Below, piece by piece: positions 59,439 through 64,000 of a stretch of DNA of 64,000 nucleotides. Numbering within the stretch: the first letter of the stretch is position 1; each line of letters opens with the position of its first letter. The notes under the pieces are model-generated. The model was not told the DNA's origin. It was given only the letters and a program-made list of their open reading frames with translations, and did not search any database. Position numbers and translations under genes: made by a program. Source of the stretch: Echinochloa phyllopogon (lineage: Eukaryota > Streptophyta > Magnoliopsida > Poales > Poaceae); the NCBI GenBank assembly GCA_033239725.1, contig BTCW01000003.1, forward strand, positions 11,629,501-11,693,500, written 5' to 3'.

Positions 59439-60821
59439 GGAAAAAGTCCAAATCACTACCCTGAAGTATGAGCAAAGTTCACATAACCCCCTAAACTATA
59501 AAACCGTTTATTTAACCCCTCCGATTTTCAAAACCGGTGCATAATACACCTTTTGTCCCAAATCAAAACCGGTTTTGCTTATGTGGCGGCGGTTTATTGC
59601 CACGTTGGCCTCCCTCGCTCTGCTCTCTCGCCGCCGGCTCGCTCCCTCGCTCTACTCTCTCGCTGCCGCACACCGTCGCCCCACCGCCGCGCCAATCGCC
59701 GCGTTCATGTTCCGCCCGGCCTCCCACCGCTCGCCGCCCGGTGCCGCCGCCGCTGCCGTCCTCTCCTCCATGGTGGCACGGGTCCCGCGTCCGCCGCACC
59801 ACCGCGAACCGCTCCAGCTCCGACACCGCCGTCGCTGCGGCGCTGCTGGGCCGCGGGGAGCGCACCCGCACCGCGGGCGACAGGCGCGCGCTGCCGGGAG
59901 CCTTCGTGGAGGAGAACGACCTCCGTCCGCTGACGACGCGGCGGTGCCGGCGCCAGCGGCTCCGCGGCCACTTCTCCTCGTCGGTATCGGACGGCAGCGG
60001 CGGCAACCTCCGCATCGGCGCCAGTGTCGGCGGCGCCTTCGGGAAGGCAGAGAGGTGGCCGAGCAGCGGGAGATCGTGGTCGCCGCCGAACAGCTGCCGT
60101 GCGGCCGTCGGGGACGAGCTGCGCCGCCTCTACTCGGGGCGCCGCCGCGCCGAGTAGGCTGAGGCCGAGGCCGATGCGGACGCCGAGGCCGAGGCTGAGG
60201 ACGCCGCGCAGGTGAGCACAGATCTCCCCTCCACTCCGCATCTCCCCTCGTCCGCGGCGGTGGACCGCAGCAGCGATGATTGTTCCCGCGGCATTCAGCT
60301 CCACGGGAGGGCGCGCGTGCTTCTACAGCTCAAGTTTTACCTCCCCGAGTGCTTACCCAAGGCGTTGCGGCTGCGACGGCGGGGAACGACGGCGAGGCCT
60401 AGGTGGCGGCGATGGCGAGCAGCGGCGGCGTGCATGCAGCCATGGCGGCTCGATTTGGGTGCGCTGAGGGGTGGAGCAGGTAGTGGCGGTGGTGCGGAGG
60501 CAGTTGGCGCGGCGGTGGGGTGAGTGGCGTGGCGACGGTGAGCGGCGGCGAGAGAGCAGAGCGAGGAAGCGAGCCGACGGCGAGAGAGCAGAGCGAGGAG
60601 ACCTGCTGGCTAAGTGGCTAGCTATATCTCCCAGCTATATATGATGTGGATCATTAATCAGCCAAAACCACCACCACATAAGCAAAACCGGTTTTGATTT
60701 GGGATAAAAGGTGTATTATGCACCGGTTTCGGAAATCGGAGGGGTTAAATAAATGGTTTTATAGTTTAGGGGGTTATGTGAACTTTGCTCATACTTCAGG
60801 ATAGTGATTTGGATTTTTTCC
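59439..60821. mobile_element. Non-autonomous Mutator-like element (MULE-3), 1383 bp
   Basis: Inverted ends of ~150 bp: left GGAAAAAGTCCAAATCACTA, right reverse complement GGAAAAAATCCAAATCACTA, sharing ACCGGTGCATAATACACCTT and CAAATCAAAACCGGTTTTGC. Perfect 9-bp duplication AAAGTAATT at 59430-59438 and 60822-60830. The GC-rich interior has a frame rich in Ala/Glu/Asp ending at a CAG|GTGAGC-like donor (about 60208-60215), suggesting captured exon sequence. Confidence 0.9.
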
Positions 60822-60960
60822 AAAGTAATTTCCTCCTAAGGAAAAATTAAAGCAGCATTCAATTTATCTTTATACGAAAGTTAGAAGAAAGATGTGTCAA
60901 TTTGGAAGTTTCCAACAACAGGCTGAAAAGCACCATAAATTAATTAAAATCTAACCTTAC

Positions 60961-61062
60961 CACAAATGTGCCGCGTGACTCATAGCTTGACGACCAGTCT
61001 TTTTCGGGAGTATTTTGGAACAATAGCAAGAAGTGTCAGCATATCCTCCCGTTTTACCGGAG
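60961..61062 (-). CDS. Putative exon of an unassigned minus-strand gene
   Basis: 102-nt segment between CTTTCAG acceptor and GTAAGG donor, open in the frame KILPKKTGRQAMSHAAHLW and compatible in phase with 59215-59284. MULE-3 lies in the intervening intron. No further exons could be chained with confidence (61190-61275 minus is a weak candidate). Confidence 0.35.
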
Positions 61063-62315
61063 CTGAAAGATCACTGACTGCTTAGCTGTCACACAAGAAA
61101 AAGACCAGCTAATGAGTACTCATATATCCTTTTTACAAGGAACAAGAAAGGAATTGAATAATGGTCTTGGCACCAAGTGTTTCCTCTAGAGTCCAGTCAC
61201 ACAAGAATAGCAACATAATTTACCTCCCACTTTGGTTTCTGTCGATTGCACTAAGCTGGTTCCCCACATGATTATATTCCACTGCTCAAACTCGGGGAGA
61301 AAGCATAAGTTTTTAGTTTTTGTGAACTCAGCATACTGAACCAGATGTATTAATACAACAAAAACAAGAGTTGCCGCGATCACTTCACCGAACATGTACT
61401 GCTGCAGCAAATTGCAGTAAAACTTGAAGATTGCCGCGATAAAGATTGTCAGGGATGTGCTGTTTTATGGTTGCAGGAATCTTTCCCCATCAAACACCGT
61501 TGTACCGAATGATGATGGATTGTTCCGTACTGCTGCTGTGGACTGTAAAATCATTTTACTACTTATTTGGCTATACTCCCTAACATTCTTTAAATATTGT
61601 TGCAATTGTATTTAGAGTTTGTTCCTCCACCCATGTAGTTACCACTAACCGTTGATCTTCCTTCACCAAAATATTTTATAGTTTATTATATTGTGATCAT
61701 TTGGTTCCCTTTTTTTTTCATATGCATGTATACAATATACCTGATGTAAACAGAAACGTAGAAACCAACTCCTTAACTATTGAATCCTCTTCAATAAGTT
61801 TTTTAGACAATAAGGTTGATTGGCGCGAAACAGATGACAGGTAGCGCGGCAATCGACCTAGTCGATTCTACGGCTTGGCCATATGACGCTTATATTGCAA
61901 GACGGAGGAAGTAGAAGATAAGATTTTGTTTGCTATAATGAGGAAAGAATTACGTTGTACTAGAATTATTTGACATGGAAGCATACTGTATCCTGTTGGG
62001 GGTCGTTGATACCATACTAATGCGATCATTTGTGCAATGCGACACTTAAAAACAATCCATGCTCAACATATTACAAGATATATGTTCTAAAAAAAATAAC
62101 TAACAATTTTGAAATTTTATGCTAACATGTGTTGCACTCCAATGTTGGCACTTCGCAATTAAATTACTTCTCCAACCAAAATCTACTCAACCATGAATAA
62201 AGTTCAACCAAAGCTGAGTATTGAACGCAATTCTTCGCCCTACGTCCTCGAGTATAGACACTCGCAATCACAGAAAGGATAGGATAATGTCAGGATGGAA
62301 GCTTGACGCGATATT
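61063..62315. other. Mostly non-coding, AT-rich
   Basis: Apart from the weak exon candidate near 61200-61280 (minus), no gene is visible; the right part is probably the 3' UTR of the next minus-strand gene. Confidence 0.35.
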
Positions 62316-63669
62316 TCATCTGTTGTTGAGGAACATAGCCCCACAAGCTATTACCACAAAGGCAGCACGCACTCCCTGCACACATCAGATTACAGAAATG
62401 AGTTTGTAACATCACCAAACTAACAACAAACTCTGAAACAGGCTTCCCAGCAAGACTTGCCTGATTTATCAACCACCCATTCAGCACAGGGAAACCACCA
62501 CGTCGAGTTTGAGCAGAGGCAATCGATTCATTGTCACTTGCTCTCTGCTTCACAAATTTAACACGAAAGTTAGCAACAAAGCTACAAACAGTAAAAGCAC
62601 CAGCATGCATGATCAAGCTGGTGTTTAACAGACTTCCCATTACTTTCATTCATACTATACCTCTTGCGTTTTATCAGTGTGTTTCATGTGCACAGGTGAC
62701 TTCCAGTGCTCAAGCTCAAGGAGGTCTTTAAGCTGTTTGCTCGCAGTAGTCACACAAACATGTGGGTGTATCAAGGTGCTTGATGTTGCAACCAAGTAGT
62801 TCAACGGGCGCTCAACATAGTTTCTCGAATGCATCCGCTCCAGCAAATAGGAGGGGCCAATAGAGGAGTGCCGATGCTTTGCCTGGGATCTCCTCTTAAT
62901 TAGTCTCAGCTCATTTTCTCTCAGCTTCTGCTTGCTTGCTTTGTCACCACTACTGGACCTACGGCTTCTTCTGCTTTCAGATGCATTTGGCATCCCAGTT
63001 TGTCCAGATGCACTGGATTTTTTAAGCTGGAACAAGTCTATCTTTCCTGCCCTGTAATTTGAACCTTTATTATCACCAAATAGGGCAATTTCTTTGCTTG
63101 CCTGCATACTACTACTGCCTGAATCGGTCAGCGATGCACCAGTATCTGAAGCCAAACGCTGCAGGCATTGCGAGGAAAGATTTACTGTTACCGTGCACTT
63201 ATTTCAATTCACATAAACCAATCTTATTTGGCCAACACTAATCTAGACCAGAGATGACATACTCCTGATAAATGAAAGTGATTCGTTTGCAATATTGGAT
63301 TTAGGAAAGAACCTGTGGGGAGGTGCTTTCGAAGGCACTTATCACCTTCTTCACTGAACTACTTGATTTACTCTCTGGTATACCATACCCTTTCTTGGAG
63401 CCACTGGGATCTCCAGACCTTGAAGTATTTTTAACACCCTTTTGCAGCAACAAGTCTCTTGAGGCCTTCATCCGCGTATCCACATTTGTTCCAGAGAACA
63501 CGGTCCTCTCTTGCAAATCATCCAGTGACACACTCTTCCGAAGCTTAGGCCTTTCATCTTCTTTTCTTTGAATGTTGGAGATCTTCTCTATGAGCCGTTT
63601 AGACAATGGACTGTCTAACAAAATTCCAAAGTCATCTATAAGAATTAGGAAACAGAATTCCCAGATACT
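62316..63669 (-). CDS. Unrecognised protein with C-terminal membrane segment, 3' exons
   Basis: Four minus-strand exons in constant phase 0: 63669-63313, 63158-62661, 62544-62461, 62375-62316, 353 codons including TGA; the 5' part lies outside the window. The visible protein is hydrophilic and Ser/Lys/Arg-rich (LRKSVSLDDLQERT, KKVISAFESTSPQ, SRRSRRSSSGDK), then ends in a short hydrophobic stretch VRAAFVVIACGAMFLNNR, suggesting a tail anchor. Intron 62376-62460 has a GC donor (CAG|GCAAGT). I do not recognise the family. The 62544 acceptor lacks a strong pyrimidine tract and is the least certain join. Confidence 0.65.
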
Positions 63670-64000
63670 CTGCACATCAACTACATATTTGATCAGTTAC
63701 ATTTTACGTTCCAGTTATGTGAAGGCAACATGTGCTAAGTTCCTGCCGTTCTAAGATATTGATGGATCAAATACAAGCAATTAAATGCCTAAACAGTTAA
63801 GTTTCTAATTGAATCCACACTTACATCATCAAAGGGAATTTAAAGGAACACTAACAGATGTATGTTGTATTATTAACCTATTTGGAGACAGGAATATCAT
63901 CAGATTACACCACAAGTAGTATGATTAGCCTATAACATCAAAGCATATGATTTATTGAATAAATCTCCAACTGGTTGCTTGCAACTAAAATAAGACAAAA
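63670..64000. other. Intron of the unrecognised minus-strand gene
   Basis: AT-rich, no exon seen; presumably intron leading to exons beyond the window. Confidence 0.4.

Noticed and set aside
1..64000. tRNA and rRNA genes
   Set aside because: Scanning by eye for GTTCGAATC-type T-loops and cloverleaf arms gave no convincing candidate; a covariance-model search would be decisive.

Overview
The window is plant nuclear DNA, almost certainly from a grass (Poaceae). The evidence is genes with many short GT–AG introns, GC-rich first exons, grass-type MITEs (Stowaway, hAT-like), Mutator-like elements with 9-bp target duplications, L1-like insertions and a Sirevirus-type Ty1/copia retrotransposon. The gene set and order (DDB1, PP6 regulatory subunit, eIF5B, clade A PP2C) remind me of the distal long arm of rice chromosome 5. 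That is recollection, not a search, and I cannot name the species.

Layout. 1-6634 is the 3' part of a Sirevirus-like element: the end of pol, a palindrome-rich spacer, an extra ORF, repeated polypurine tracts and a 1565-bp 3' LTR. 6.7-10.8 kb is repeat-rich: a Mutator-like element with a perfect 9-bp TSD, a segment resembling DDB1 intron 1 that is split by a GC-rich insertion, and a minisatellite ending at the promoter of the next gene. 10.9-14.8 kb is a plant cysteine oxidase gene. 17.3-25.1 kb is DDB1 (19 exons, 1090 aa). 26.9-34.0 kb is a SAPS-family PP6 regulatory subunit (19 exons, 768 aa). A U2 snRNA gene lies at 35.4-35.6 kb on the minus strand, head-to-head with a single-exon PPR gene (36.3-38.5 kb). 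eIF5B (40.8-46.4 kb, minus, 11 exons, 1288 aa), a clade A PP2C (48.3-50.5 kb, minus) and a HARBI1/ALP1-like domesticated transposase gene (51.7-53.1 kb, minus) follow. 53.8-60.8 kb is again repeat-rich: two more Mutator-like elements with 9-bp TSDs and two L1-like insertions, one with a 15-bp TSD. The right end holds the 3' exons of an unrecognised, probably tail-anchored protein gene (minus) that runs off the window.

The genes are not an operon or pathway; this is ordinary eukaryotic synteny of mostly housekeeping genes: ubiquitin ligase adaptor, phosphatase regulation, splicing RNA, organellar RNA processing, translation initiation, ABA signalling and oxygen sensing. Splice coordinates come from reading GT/GC–AG boundaries, phase and family-conserved protein sequence; no transcript data were available. 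I found no convincing new multi-gene system. The best leads are in-frame optional introns or splice sites in eIF5B and the SAPS gene, a Gly-to-Asp change in the PP2C metal-site motif, a HARBI1-like gene with a broken catalytic triad, and the minisatellite beside the cysteine oxidase promoter.
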